Shown: positions 1-10,834, counted from the stretch's first letter. The stretch is DNA of 64,000 nucleotides from JARFQH01 sp963825595 (GCA_963825595.1 CAWGUE010000024.1:1-64000), one strand, 5' to 3'. Made by a program: numbers and translations. The notes: a model not told the origin generated them from the letters alone.

Positions 1-3000
1 CCATCTGGGCCGCAACAACACCGGCACCGGCATCGTTGACCGTGAAGTCAAAAGTCGCTAACGGTGTACCGGTGGCATTTCCAGCCGGCGTGTAGACCAA
101 GGTATCCAGCTCGGCCGCTGTCAGGGTATCACCGCTATTCACCGCAACACCGCCACTGTGGGTCAGCGTGCCTCCGGCAAGGTTCAGGTTGCTGATCGTG
201 GCCGAGACTAAGCTGTCACCCTCGGCGTCGGTAAAGGTAAAATCCGTCGAGGCGAAGCTATAAGCGACATCCTCTGTTGTGCTGACTGTATTGGCTGTGG
301 CGACCGGCACATCGTTGACCGGGATGATGTCCAGCGTGGCGCTGCCGCCCACCGTATCGGTCCCGTCGGTAATCGTGTAGGTAAAGCTCACAGACGTGTC
401 GTCGTCGGCCGCCGGCGTGTAGTCCCAGGTGCCGTCGCCGTTATCCACCAGCACACCGCCTCCGGCGCTGATCACCAGACCCGTCGCCGCCAGTCCGTCA
501 CCCTCGACATCATTGGCATTGGAAAGAAGCTCGGCCTGGGTGATCGTCCGCGCACCGCTGTCCTCGCCGATCGCCGCCAGGGTCACCGGACTTGTGGTCG
601 GCGCATCATTAGCCCCGTTAATGGTAATGGTAACTCTTTGGGTGGTGCCATCGGCCGTGATGATTGTAAAGACATCGTAGAGAATGTCACTCGCACCCAA
701 ACTCTGGATCGCCGCCTGGCTGTTGTCGGCCGTGTAGGTCCACGCCCCGGCGGCATCGATGGTCAAGGAGCCCAAAGTGCCCACAATGGTTTCGGGCACG
801 AAGGACGACTCACCGGCATCGGGATCGGCGACGGTGAGCGTGCCCGAATCACTGATATTTCCGGCGACAACGCCGACATCCTCGGTGACGGTACCGGTGG
901 AATCACCACCAACGGCCGGCCCATAGTTGTCTGGGACCACGGAGATGGCGTAAACCCGTTCGGTTCCATTGAAGTTGACGAGGCTACCATCCAGGACCAT
1001 TTCGGCCGTGGCGGCGGTGAAATTCCCAGGCTCCGGCTCCGATTGAGTGACCTTGAGGACAAAAATATCACTTGTCGACGTATTCAGAGTGGGGGCGTTG
1101 CCCACGGCCACATCGTCGATACTCAGGGTGACGAGGATGTCGCCCGAATCGAATGTCATACCGCCGATGGTGATGGGTTTTTCGATCAGGTCTAGACCGC
1201 GGATATTACTGCCGACCTCCATATTGATATCGTTACCGTCAATCAAGATTTGGGAAGTACCGGCAGCGGCGGCCTGGCCGGCATCAGTCGCCGTGAAATG
1301 ATAGATGTGATTGGGAGTATTCGGCGCAACGCCAGCCTGTTCGGAGAAGATAAAACTTCCCGCCGGTAGTAAAGTACTTCCAACATAGGTATCCTGTTCT
1401 ACCAGTGAGATGGCGTGCAAGCTGTTAATCGGGGCGCCCAGTGGATCCGGCATGCCATTGAGCAGCATGTAAAAGGTACCTGAAGTATAGTCACCGGGGG
1501 TATCCGGACGGAAGGCCAGCAGATCGTTCATGTGAACGGTGGTATCCGCGCCCGTTTCATAGTAAGCGGCGATAATCGTTTCGTCCTGGTTGAAGGAAAC
1601 GAGAACGTCTCCGATCTGCAGGCTGAACTGGTTGGCGCCGCTGCCGATGGTCAGGGCACGGCTCACGAAATGAAGCGCGCCCGGATCGGTGCTGCCGGTG
1701 GTAAGAGTATCGGTGAAAAGATCGAAATCGATGACGGAAGAAAAATCACCATCGGTTGCGGCGCCCAAGGTCAGGTCGGGCCCGCCAAACTGGAGCACTT
1801 CGCCCTCTTTCCATCCTCCGGGAAGGCCGTCTGCGCCGGCGTTTGGATCAGGAGGAAGAGAATCCTCATCCGCGGAAATCCATAGGGTATTGTCGGCAGC
1901 AGTAGCAATCACGTTTTGCGCAAACTCGGACGTTTCGATCTCAGCGTCGCCGATATCCAAGCGGGAAACCGTCGCACTGATTGCACTGCCTGCAGCCACA
2001 TTGGCTGAGATGATCGGAGAGAATGAGGCGTTTCCGAATCCATCCGTGGTTACATCGTGGACGCCAATCAAGGTCTGCCCTTCGCCATAACCGGTACCGT
2101 CTGCTGTCGAATTCGAATAGAACTCTATACGGAAGCTGGTCGACGCTAAGCTGTTCAGGGTTCCAGTAATGGTGATCTGCGAGCCATTTGTTTCCGCGCT
2201 GGTCAACACAGGAAAGTTCTGCAGGTTGTTCGCACCACCATCACCATCTCCAACATCGTTCACCGTGACGCCTGCCGTGCCGAGGTTGATTCCCAGAAGC
2301 GTATTGGAATGAATCGAGTTGCGGACAATGGCGTTGTTCGAACCATTCACAACATTCACGCCGTTCAGCGCATTGAAGGCAATGATGTTTCCAGCCCCGG
2401 CGACCTCGCCACCAATCAGGTTGCCGGTGGCGCCATTTTTAATTTCTACTCCATCGTCGGAATGATTGCCGCAGTTCAGCGAGCCGCCGGCGTCGGTACC
2501 GATGTAGTTGCCTTGAATGACGTTGTTGTTCGAATTGATCTCGATGCCTTCAACGTTATTCGAGATCACATTCCTGGCCGCAGCCGTTGTGCCACCAATT
2601 GTCGTGTCATCAGCGCCTGATAACAGGGCGATCCCGACGTCACCATTACCTGATTTCGTCGAGCCGTCGGGGTCCAGGCCGATAATGTTACCTTGGATAA
2701 ATGTCCCGGTCGCACCGGTTCCGGCAACGTTGATGCCCTCGTTGTCATTGTTGGTAATGACGTTGCCGTCATTGACTCCGGTACCGCCGATTATCGTATT
2801 GGCTCCCTCGACGTTGATGCCTGTGTTACCGTTACCAACGCCTGTCGAACCGTTACCCGTTGTACCGATCCAGTTACCCTGGATCACGGTGCCGGTTGGG
2901 ATGGTCGTGTAGGTCGCATCGGTGGTGCCGTCGATAAATATACCGTCCTGAGTGTTGCCGGCGACAATATTGCCCGCACCCGCAGTTGTCCCGCCGATTC

Positions 3001-3943
3001 GGTTGCCGTCCGATGCAAGCTGAATGAGTATGCCGTGGGTGCCGTTGCCCGCCGGAGTTGTGCCATCGGGCTTGATGCCGATAATGTTCCCTTCAACGAT
3101 ATTGTTGTCGCTGTTTTCATTAATAATGATACCGGATAAGCCGTTGCCGGCGGTAACGTTCCCCTCGTTTGGTCCCGTCCCACCGATTTGGTTTCCGGTG
3201 GCATTATCGCTGATCATGATGCCGTGCTCGGCGTTACCGACGGCATTACCGGCCGCATCGATCCCGACCCAATTGTTTTGAATGATGTTGTTATCACCGA
3301 ATCCGGTAGAGCCATCCATTTCGATGCCTTCATCGGCAAAGTTGATGACAATAAAGCCCTTGACGGTGCTGTTGTTGGCGCGGAGAGTGATGCCATTGAT
3401 ACCGGAACTCGCCGGAGTCGCGGAACCATCCAGCGTAATCAGCGGTGTGCCGCTGTAACCGGGTTGCGTGGTAGCATCGAGAATGACCGAATCGGTAATA
3501 AGGGGAAGGCCGGCAGGATCGACCAAAATCGTTTGCGGTCCACCGCCGCCGACATTGAATGTAATGGTATCGGTCACGCCGACATTGGCATTGGCATTCA
3601 AGATGGCCTCGTGCAACGACCCGGTGCCCGTGGCATTGGTATTGGTGACGACCAGCTCCAACACGTCAGTTACCGTTACACTGATCGCCTGAGTATCGGT
3701 GCCACCGCTGCCGTCACTGACCAGCACGACGACTTCATAAACGTTGTCCGCGTCGGCATCTGTCGGATTCTCGAAGTCTGGTGCCGACTGAAACGTCAGT
3801 TCGCCACTGGAGCTGTTGATAGCAAACTTCGACTGATCGGCTCCGCTGATCAGCGTATACACCGGTGTGCCGCCATCCGGATCGTTCACCGTGATCGTTG
3901 TGACTGCGGTGGTGTTCTCCGCGACGTAAATACTGGCTGCGTC
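1..3943 (-). CDS. C-terminal part of giant repeat protein, out of frame with its N-terminus, cut by left edge
   Basis: I followed the minus-strand frame whose codons begin at plus positions equal to 2 modulo 3 and found no stop from 3943 to base 1, so at least 1,300 codons are open. Translation continues the protein encoded at 3942-7079: first a cadherin-like repeat (YVAENTTAVTTITVNDPDGG), then a long run of NosD-like beta-helix repeats (motifs such as NIIGG, IGTDAGG, GNIIGLDPDG) over about 2300-3500, then spacer domains, then VCBS/cadherin-like repeats near the left edge (VNDVPVATANTVSTTEDVAY). No start codon with a ribosome site is apparent, so this is best read as the same gene broken by the 28-bp duplication at 3941-3996. 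The true C-terminus lies outside the window. Function is probably cell-surface or secreted adhesion; that is inference from repeat types. Confidence 0.8.
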
Positions 3944-3996
3944 ACCACCACCGTTGGAGGTAATGACCGTCACCACCACCGTTGGAGGTAATGACC
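3941..3996. repeat. 28-bp perfect tandem duplication that shifts the reading frame
   Basis: Bases 3941-3968 and 3969-3996 are identical (28 bp, beginning GTCACCACCACCGTTGG). Because 28 is not a multiple of three, the gene crossing it on the minus strand stops at 3942-3944 (TGA) in the second copy. Removing one copy joins ...ITNVAPVITSNGGGD directly to AASIYVAENTTAV in one open frame. It could be a replication-slippage mutation, a phase-variable switch or an assembly error. Confidence 0.97.
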
Positions 3997-6900
3997 GGCG
4001 CGACGTTTGTTATGGTCATGTTAATGGTCGTCGTTGCAACGGTGCTGACATTTGTCCCGTCGGATGCCTCCACTGTGACCGCTCGTGTAGTCGGGTCTGG
4101 AGTCGCAGAGGTATTGTCATAAATGATGCTCTTCAGAACTTGCTCGTAGTTTGTGACCGTATCGTTACCGGTCAGATATACGTAGTACGCCCCAGCTCCC
4201 GATGCGTATGAAACGGAGATGCTCGTCCCGGAGGTGTCTGCGACCATGCGCTCATCAGCGCCGTCGAGGTGATTGGTCAACGTGACCGTCAGCGACTGCA
4301 ATGTGGCGCTGTCAGCATCGGTGATCACCGCATCAGTATCAGCAATATTGATCTGGCCGCCGCCCTGTGTCCAGGTCGTCGTGAAGTTGATCCCGGTCTC
4401 CGCGGAATCATCCGCATCGAGATCGATTTGTGGTGCCACCGGATCGATGTCGATGTTGATCGTTCCCAGCGTGATGGTGCCGCCAACACCTGATCCGGTG
4501 TTGCCGTTGTCGTTGATCTCGATTGTAATCAGATCGACATTATCGCCGTATGTTCCGGGGGTCGCATGCTCATAATCGATAGCGTTGATATCGTTCAGGA
4601 AGTTGTTCAGGTTTGTGAGACTGCCGGTCAAGATTAGCTGGGATTGAGAACCGCCTTTGGTCAGGCCAACGCCACCCAGCGTCTGCAGATGACCAGCGTC
4701 GGAAGTGATCATGAGCGTCAGGTCGCCGCCGTTGGCATCGATATCGCTGAGATCGATGGCACTGAGATCCAACTTGCCCTGGGTATCCTGCAGAAACAAT
4801 AGGTCGGTCGGCATGGTACCGGCGTTCGTCGGGTCGTCGTTTACCGGATTGATCGTAATGAGAATGAACTGGGAGATGTTATCCACGCCACCATTTGCGG
4901 TACCTCCCGAATCATATACATTGAATTGGAATGCCGTCGTTCCACTTGCATTAACTGCCGGTTTGAATTGCATGCCTTGAATATCGGCCAACGTGTATGA
5001 ACCGGTTGTTACCCGCGTAGTTCCGTCAGATAGAAAGATGTCCCCTGAAGTGTCTGCCGGTATAGCCGTTACCTGATAAGATAATGTTTGGCCGCTCTCA
5101 TCACTGCCACCTCCGGGGCCGTATGTCACACTCCCCAATCCTAGTGAAGTAAAACCGGAATCCTCATTTACTGTTAGATTGTTGACACTACCAGTGAGAA
5201 GAACAGGTGCATCGTTGACCGGGTTAACTGTGACCGTGAAGCTAGTCTCGACGAACAATCCACCAGTATCGGTGGCACGAATAGTGATATCGGCCGAACC
5301 ATTCTGGTCGGCAGCGTAATCCAGCGTCAGCACACCCGAGGCGTTTATGGTCGTCGCATCGAACAAACCAGGATTGGAGTTGTTCTCAATCGTATAAATC
5401 AGTGCTGAGTCGGTATCCTCGGCATCGTCAAATATTGCTTTCAAATCGATGAAGCTGAGACCTATGTCTTCATTGACGGAGAAATCAATGATGCCGGAAG
5501 TAGTGGGGGCTGTGTTTTCGACAGCCGGTTTGATCGAGACACCACCGGCAGCCCAATTATCGGAGGCCGGCCAAGTCCAGGACATATTGACTGACTCAGC
5601 ACCTGGGGCAGTGCTTCCGCCTCCCGTCGTTTGGAAACCGTCGAGTTCCCAACGCTCTGTCTGGCCTGCACCTTCGGTCAGGACGCGGAAATTTGGATCG
5701 TCAATTGAAACCACGCCGAAAACCAATTCGTCGGGCGCTGAACTTACCGTGGTGGATGCGGTGCTCTCACCATAGCCGAAGTCCGACGCGAAGGCTCCCA
5801 ACGGTGTTGACTGATCAACTCCAATGAAGGTCATCACGCCTGCGGTGTTGCCGTCCGTCGGAGAACTGAATGCGATATCAACGTTAAAGGTCCCGACGTC
5901 AGGAGCGAGCAGGGCCCAGATCTCTATTCGCGCATCGCCGGCCTCCTCAACGCCTACGAGAGACAGACTGTCACCGTTGTAAGTAACGGAACTGACGGTT
6001 TGCGAGCCTCCTAGGTTCATCGATACTCCAACCAACATCAACCGGTCTGTGCCGGAAGTCGTGTGTAAGACCGAGAAGTCGCCACCGGTGCTGGTGCCGG
6101 TGGACGTCGCATCAACGTCGACGTTCAGCAGATGGCCCCAATTGTCCTGCAAATCACGACTGAAAGCCACGGCGGTTTCGATTTCACCGGCCTTATATTC
6201 CAGATCCCAATCGGCGTTAAAAATTGCATGTCCCGTATCATCGTTACTGGCGGCCACGTCGGCCCCGGTGAGATTCGCCAAAGATTCGACCAGCGTCTGG
6301 CCTTTGGTGTTCGAGGCAAAGTCGCAGCCGTAAAAAAGGATATCCCCCGTTTCGGTCAGGGCATTCCCCCATCCGGCAACGGCATCATTGTTTTCCTCCA
6401 AGGTGCTGCTGTTTAACAAACTGTTGCCCAGATTGATCTGCCCGTCGGTCCCGTGGGTGATGAAATGCACGGCCGCCAGATTCGAGCGCTCGGAAAGGAT
6501 TTCGGTAACCTGTCCAATCCCGTCCCGATCGGATTCCAAAACCACGACTTCGATGGTCCGGCTGTCATTCCTCCCTTGCAGATCGTCAATCAGTCGTTCG
6601 TAGTCGGTCACATTTGCATCGACAAATACCAGCTCTCGCATCACGGCCGCATCTATCGGGTCGCGCTGCGTCTCGGAGTTCGACTCGCCATCGTTTGTGG
6701 GGGTATCGCCGGTTGCGGACTCAATTTTATTTGAGATCGAAGGCGCTTCAATGATGGACTCGACAGCGCCGGCCGCCCTATCGGTATCGAGTGCACTCAG
6801 TGCAGGAGCATCGGCCAACACATCGACAAAGGTGCCGGTGCCGAGCGTGTGTTGATTCTGTAGCAGTGCATCAGAACCGAAATTGTCGGGGCTCCCGGAA

Positions 6901-7079
6901 AATGTGACGGTTTCCGGTCCGAAGGCGCTGGGAGTGTTCGACGGGGAATCCACTGACGGACTGTCCACGCCGGCCCCCCAGCTTCCTGAAAGCAGCAACC
7001 GAGGTTCGAGGGTTTCAAAACAGACACCGGTATCACATGGGACCTGTTTTTTTCTTATCCGTTTTAGCATTTTTCGCAT
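3942..7079 (-). CDS. LEPRxLL-motif DUF4347 surface repeat protein, N-terminal part
   Basis: This 1,045-residue frame begins with a basic stretch and the LEPRxLL-type motif (ETLEPRLLLSG, residues about 22-32), a mark of very large surface or secreted repeat proteins. Residues about 148-308 match DUF4347, with the conserved HG pair (THGTDG, His about 209) and GC pair (FYGCDFA, Cys about 252). A beta-rich region follows (about 320-520), then cadherin-like or VCBS-type repeats marked by NDAPV and NVAPV. The frame ends at the 28-bp duplication, and the protein clearly continues in another frame to base 1. The ATG at 7077-7079 is used; its ribosome site is weak and another ATG lies three codons in. 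Role inferred: adhesion or biofilm matrix. Chemistry of the DUF4347 domain is unknown to me. Confidence 0.9.
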   Translation of the reverse strand: MRKMLKRIRKKQVPCDTGVCFETLEPRLLLSGSWGAGVDSPSVDSPSNTPSAFGPETVTFSGSPDNFGSDALLQNQHTLGTGTFVDVLADAPALSALDTDRAAGAVESIIEAPSISNKIESATGDTPTNDGESNSETQRDPIDAAVMRELVFVDANVTDYERLIDDLQGRNDSRTIEVVVLESDRDGIGQVTEILSERSNLAAVHFITHGTDGQINLGNSLLNSSTLEENNDAVAGWGNALTETGDILFYGCDFASNTKGQTLVESLANLTGADVAASNDDTGHAIFNADWDLEYKAGEIETAVAFSRDLQDNWGHLLNVDVDATSTGTSTGGDFSVLHTTSGTDRLMLVGVSMNLGGSQTVSSVTYNGDSLSLVGVEEAGDARIEIWALLAPDVGTFNVDIAFSSPTDGNTAGVMTFIGVDQSTPLGAFASDFGYGESTASTTVSSAPDELVFGVVSIDDPNFRVLTEGAGQTERWELDGFQTTGGGSTAPGAESVNMSWTWPASDNWAAGGVSIKPAVENTAPTTSGIIDFSVNEDIGLSFIDLKAIFDDAEDTDSALIYTIENNSNPGLFDATTINASGVLTLDYAADQNGSADITIRATDTGGLFVETSFTVTVNPVNDAPVLLTGSVNNLTVNEDSGFTSLGLGSVTYGPGGGSDESGQTLSYQVTAIPADTSGDIFLSDGTTRVTTGSYTLADIQGMQFKPAVNASGTTAFQFNVYDSGGTANGGVDNISQFILITINPVNDDPTNAGTMPTDLLFLQDTQGKLDLSAIDLSDIDANGGDLTLMITSDAGHLQTLGGVGLTKGGSQSQLILTGSLTNLNNFLNDINAIDYEHATPGTYGDNVDLITIEINDNGNTGSGVGGTITLGTINIDIDPVAPQIDLDADDSAETGINFTTTWTQGGGQINIADTDAVITDADSATLQSLTVTLTNHLDGADERMVADTSGTSISVSYASGAGAYYVYLTGNDTVTNYEQVLKSIIYDNTSATPDPTTRAVTVEASDGTNVSTVATTTINMTITNVAPVITSNGGGDGHYLQRWW

Positions 7080-7886
7080 TGCACCGCAGGCTGCTATGAT
7101 CGTTGCATTTGGGGTTATTAGTTTACCCTATTAGTATCGGCCATATAAGGCTTTCCGTTAGGAAAAATGGTCGAAATAATGATCATTCAGCATATGCTCT
7201 ATCCCGCACTTTTCATGAATGTTTTTCAGCAGAGCAGAAAACTGACACAACAACATATAGTTACAGGTCATTTTGCTCATCGACAAAGTGGACCACTTGG
7301 CCCTCCTGCCAGCCAGAAAAAATGTAGGCTAATAGAGCTGAAATTCATTCCTGATGTTTGTAAACCATAGGATCTTCGTGCACATGTGGTGCCAATCAAG
7401 GTTAATATGATTTAACGCATTAATATTATTATTTTTTTGCAATAAATCGATGGATATCGATTGATAAGGATGGGATGGAGGTGTCACAAAGCGCACCGTA
7501 AAACATGCTGATGGGATATAAACTAAACCGAAAAGATTGAAAACGAACTAAAAATACGAGCTACAAAACCCGACAAAAGTTCACATGTCTAAAGGGATAA
7601 TCACTGAACCGGTTTGGCCGCGATTTGAAATTATTTTTAATTATTTTCAGTTTGTTAGCCATTTAAATAGAGTTCGGTTTCATAATTCGAATTCATAACG
7701 CCGCGCCCCATTTGAAACTCGAATTACTGCTCATTTGCATAGGAAGTCACCACCTGGCGCCAAATGCAAAAATTCGTATCCTAAAGTGCCCAAAATTGAC
7801 ACTACATGGCTCAGTCCCCACAAGATGACTCTATATATAAATCTTAAGATTTCATGAAATAAGTCGATAATACGGAATAAGAGGAA
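7080..7886. other. Long AT-rich divergent intergenic region
   Basis: About 800 bp between the giant surface gene (minus) and the hybrid kinase (plus). It is visibly richer in A and T than the flanking genes and must hold both promoters, but I cannot assign a convincing -35/-10 pair. Short frames in it have no ribosome site and no recognisable protein. I see no RNA gene. Confidence 0.5.
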
Positions 7887-9608
7887 ATGAATCATCCTCC
7901 GCCATATCGCTGGCGGACTCCTGAATGGCCGAGCGCAACAAATCATTCATTCCTGAAAGATAAGATGAAAGAATCTATGGGTGAAAATTCACAGCCGCAT
8001 GTCCTCGTCGTCGATGACGATCCGTTCATCAGGGAGATGGCACGCGAATACCTGACAGAGGCCAACTTTACGGTGTCGGAGGCCGAAAACGGCGTCAAGG
8101 CATTGCAGGCCCTGGAGAATCTTCGACCGGACATTATCATGCTCGATGTGGTGATGCCGGAGATGGATGGCTTTGCCACCTCATTGGCCGTCCGCCGAAT
8201 GCCCGGCTGTGAAGTCGTGCCCATACTGATAATGACGGCTCTGGACGATCATGACTCGATCAATCGTGCCTATGAAATGGGGGCCACCGATTTCATTACC
8301 AAGCCGATCAACTGGATGATTTTGGTCCAGCGCATACGGTACATGACGCGCGCCATGCGAATGGTGAATAAGCAAAAGCGACTTGAAGAAGAGTTACAGC
8401 AAGCCCAGAAGTTAGAAGCGGTTGCGACGTTAGCCGGGGGGGTTGCCCACGACTTCAATAATCTGCTACAAACAATTCAAGGTTTTTCGGAGATGCTTCT
8501 GTATAACATGCATGAAGACGACCCCAGCTTTCGGGCACTCAACCGGGTCATGGACGCGGTTGAAAGCGGTGGCAAACTCACCCGTCAGTTGCTTACGTAC
8601 AGCCGTAAAGTAAAGAGTGAAAAGCGACCCATCAATCTCAACGATCAGGTGCGCCAGGCACATCAGCTATTGGAGAGGACCATCCCCAAAATGATCGAGA
8701 TGGATCTTCTCCTCGAAGAAGATCTCAAGTTGGTGGATGCGGATCCTGTTCAAATGGAACAGGTGTTGATGAACCTGGTGATCAACGCCAGGGACGCCAT
8801 GCCGGAAGGAGGCCGGCTTGTCATCAAAACCAAAAATATCAGGCGGCCCGACAAACAATGTGAAAGCCACCCCACATCGACCCCATGGGAGGGTGTCGTT
8901 CTCAGCGTATCGGATACCGGCCACGGTATGGACAAAGAGACCCGGAAGCAGATTTTCGATCCGTTCTTCAGTACCAAGGCACCCGGAAAAGGTACGGGGC
9001 TCGGCTTGTCCATGGTTCATGGAATTGTCGAAAACCACCAAGGCCGGATCACATGCAGAAGCACTCCAGGTGCAGGGACCTCCTTCCGAATTTATTTTCC
9101 GGTAGCAGAATCCAGCCTGGGAAAAATGGCGGTCGAAGAAAAGAGGGGTGAGCAAGGGGGCAATGAAATCATCCTTCTGGTGGATGACAATGAAACCATT
9201 CGGCAAACCGGCGAAGAAATGCTCGCAAGAGCCGGCTATACCGTGCTAACGGCTTCCACTGGAGAAATGGCGCTCGATATATACGCACAGAACTCGGAGG
9301 AAATCGCTCTGGTTCTGCTTGATCTCATCATGCCCGGTATGGGTGGCGCAAGGTGCCTGCAAGAGCTCCTCAAAAAAAATGCGGCTATCAATGTCGTCAT
9401 TACCTCCGGTTATTCTCCTGTTGATCAAACCATGAAAACCATTGAAGCCTGTACCCGTGAATTTCTGCGCAAGCCCTTCACTTACGAACAATTGCTCAGC
9501 ACGGTTCGCAAAGTGTTGGACGGCGAATCGCCCCTCCATGTGCCAGCTGAGAGTTACTCACTACCCGCGAATCGCCGCGAACGCAGTGCTTCACACCTGT
9601 CTGCCTAA
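7887..9608 (+). CDS. Hybrid response regulator-histidine kinase (REC-HisKA-HATPase-REC)
   Basis: A cytoplasmic phosphorelay protein of 573 residues with no membrane segment. The first receiver domain (about 37-150) has the acidic pocket VVDDD, phospho-acceptor Asp in MLDVVMPEMDG (about 87) and Lys in ITKP (about 139). The kinase core has its His box GGVAHDFNN (His about 188), N box NLVINARDAMP (about 300), and ATP-lid motifs SDTGHGMD and GTGLGLSM. The second receiver (about 430-550) has LLVDD, LLDLIMPGMGG and a KPF lysine. The order suggests that phosphorylation of the N-terminal receiver tunes the kinase, with phosphate passing to the C-terminal receiver or an outside partner. ATG 7887 has GAGGAA immediately before it; ATGs at 7965 and 7977 are alternatives that keep every domain. 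It is a single gene with no partner beside it, so the signal is unknown. Confidence 0.93.
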   Translation: MNHPPPYRWRTPEWPSATNHSFLKDKMKESMGENSQPHVLVVDDDPFIREMAREYLTEANFTVSEAENGVKALQALENLRPDIIMLDVVMPEMDGFATSLAVRRMPGCEVVPILIMTALDDHDSINRAYEMGATDFITKPINWMILVQRIRYMTRAMRMVNKQKRLEEELQQAQKLEAVATLAGGVAHDFNNLLQTIQGFSEMLLYNMHEDDPSFRALNRVMDAVESGGKLTRQLLTYSRKVKSEKRPINLNDQVRQAHQLLERTIPKMIEMDLLLEEDLKLVDADPVQMEQVLMNLVINARDAMPEGGRLVIKTKNIRRPDKQCESHPTSTPWEGVVLSVSDTGHGMDKETRKQIFDPFFSTKAPGKGTGLGLSMVHGIVENHQGRITCRSTPGAGTSFRIYFPVAESSLGKMAVEEKRGEQGGNEIILLVDDNETIRQTGEEMLARAGYTVLTASTGEMALDIYAQNSEEIALVLLDLIMPGMGGARCLQELLKKNAAINVVITSGYSPVDQTMKTIEACTREFLRKPFTYEQLLSTVRKVLDGESPLHVPAESYSLPANRRERSASHLSA

Positions 9609-9774
9609 CCCAAACCCAAGTTGAGCGTTTCACATTTTCGAAATATGTAAACCAATGCATAGAGATATACGTCTAATAATTGTGTCGCATATAAAGTGGG
9701 ACCCTAAATGAGCGTAAACAAAGACGAGTACGATCACAACATATCTATTGTCCATCCATAAATGGCCTTTTTTC

Positions 9775-9814
9775 CGCTGGGTCCCGCCGAAGCGGGATGC
9801 GGCCTTGCCCAGCG
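9775..9814. other. Nested hairpin in intergenic DNA
   Basis: An outer 7-bp stem CGCTGGG (9775-9781) / CCCAGCG (9808-9814) encloses a perfect inner hairpin TCCCGC-CGAA-GCGGGA (9782-9797) with a stable tetraloop. T-rich DNA precedes it and A-rich DNA follows, so on the minus strand it would end in GGAAAAAA and on the plus strand lacks a U tract. It sits between two plus-strand genes (9609-10125), a gap of about 500 bp in which I see no gene. It might be a remnant of a mobile element or a structured RNA. Confidence 0.6.
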
Positions 9815-10125
9815 AAAATAATTCTCATTTATGAAGTGGACACTCAATAGTGCCAACTACTTTTCGCGAATGGACACTATCTAAATCAATGAGTATTTTA
9901 AACTTTCGACTTCATTTAAATATTTCTACCAGCGGTGAGATATAAATTCTATCATTTTATCTCGGTTTTGTTTACCCTGCGGAATACCGATGCCACCCCA
10001 TCTTCGGTGTTGTCAAGAGTTCGCCGTAGTTTACTACAGCTTCACTCTTGACGCATTGTATCTGGGGCATCCTTGCCGCAGGCAGGCAAGCCTCGACTTT
10101 CGCTCAATTACGGTGGGAGGTTGCA

Positions 10126-10827
10126 TTGGAGACTCAACATGCCAGCCAGGAGAAAAGGTTTAACTGGCTCAAATTAGTGATTGTCGTTGTGTTTGTGGCT
10201 GCCGTCACGTCGGCGCTCACCATCGTTCTGGTGACGCGCTACCTTTTCCCAAAAGAATTTAAACCGGTAACACTCAGTGCACAAGAAGAGGCGGTGTTGA
10301 GAGCCAAGATCGACAAACTGGAAGATGCACCGCGCCCGCAGAAACGTGGCCGGGCAGAGCAAACCAGGACCGCGGTGTCCGGGGAAACGAAATCGAATGC
10401 ACTGGAACCGGAGCGTTATACCGAAGATGCGGCCAAACGCAAGGTGTCCTTCTCAGAACGTGAATTGAACGCTCTTATCGCCCAAAATACCGATCTGGCA
10501 CCGAAAGTGGCCATTGATCTGTCGGATAATCTTGCCAGTGCGAAGCTCCTTGTGCCGCTTGATCCCGATCTGCCGTTTTTCGGTGGTAAAACATTAAGAG
10601 TCACGACCGGACTGGAACTGCGGTATGCAAATCAGAAGCCGATCGTGGCTCTGAAGGGGATCAGCATCTGGGGCATTCCGGTTCCCAATGCCTGGCTCGG
10701 CGGTATCAAAAATGTCGACCTGGTGGAAGAATTCGGGACGAGCGGAGGATTTTGGCAACTTTTTGCCGCAGGCGTGGACGATATTCGGGTTGAGGAAGGG
10801 CAGCTCACCATAAAACTGAAAGAGTGA
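10126..10827 (+). CDS. Uncharacterised single-pass membrane protein
   Basis: I do not recognise the family. From the TTG at 10126 the protein has 233 residues: a short basic N-terminus, one strong transmembrane segment (VIVVVFVAAVTSALTIVLV), a charged linker, and a C-terminal soluble domain of about 130 residues beginning FSERELNALIAQN. That helix followed by alternating strands recalls lipid-binding LmeA/DUF2993-like folds, but this is only a resemblance by eye. TTG 10126 is preferred over ATG 10048 because GGGAGG at 10115-10120 lies 5 nt upstream, while residues coded before it look non-coding. Its end is only 7 bp from the convergent end of the PAS-SpoIIE phosphatase gene. The C-terminal domain should face the periplasm. 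Confidence 0.75.
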   Translation: METQHASQEKRFNWLKLVIVVVFVAAVTSALTIVLVTRYLFPKEFKPVTLSAQEEAVLRAKIDKLEDAPRPQKRGRAEQTRTAVSGETKSNALEPERYTEDAAKRKVSFSERELNALIAQNTDLAPKVAIDLSDNLASAKLLVPLDPDLPFFGGKTLRVTTGLELRYANQKPIVALKGISIWGIPVPNAWLGGIKNVDLVEEFGTSGGFWQLFAAGVDDIRVEEGQLTIKLKE

Positions 10828-10834
10828 GTCAAAA

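Noticed and set aside
429..3991. Several plus-strand frames of 80-267 codons in the left 4 kb
   Set aside because: They lie opposite a minus-strand frame that is open throughout and translates to clear repeat domains.
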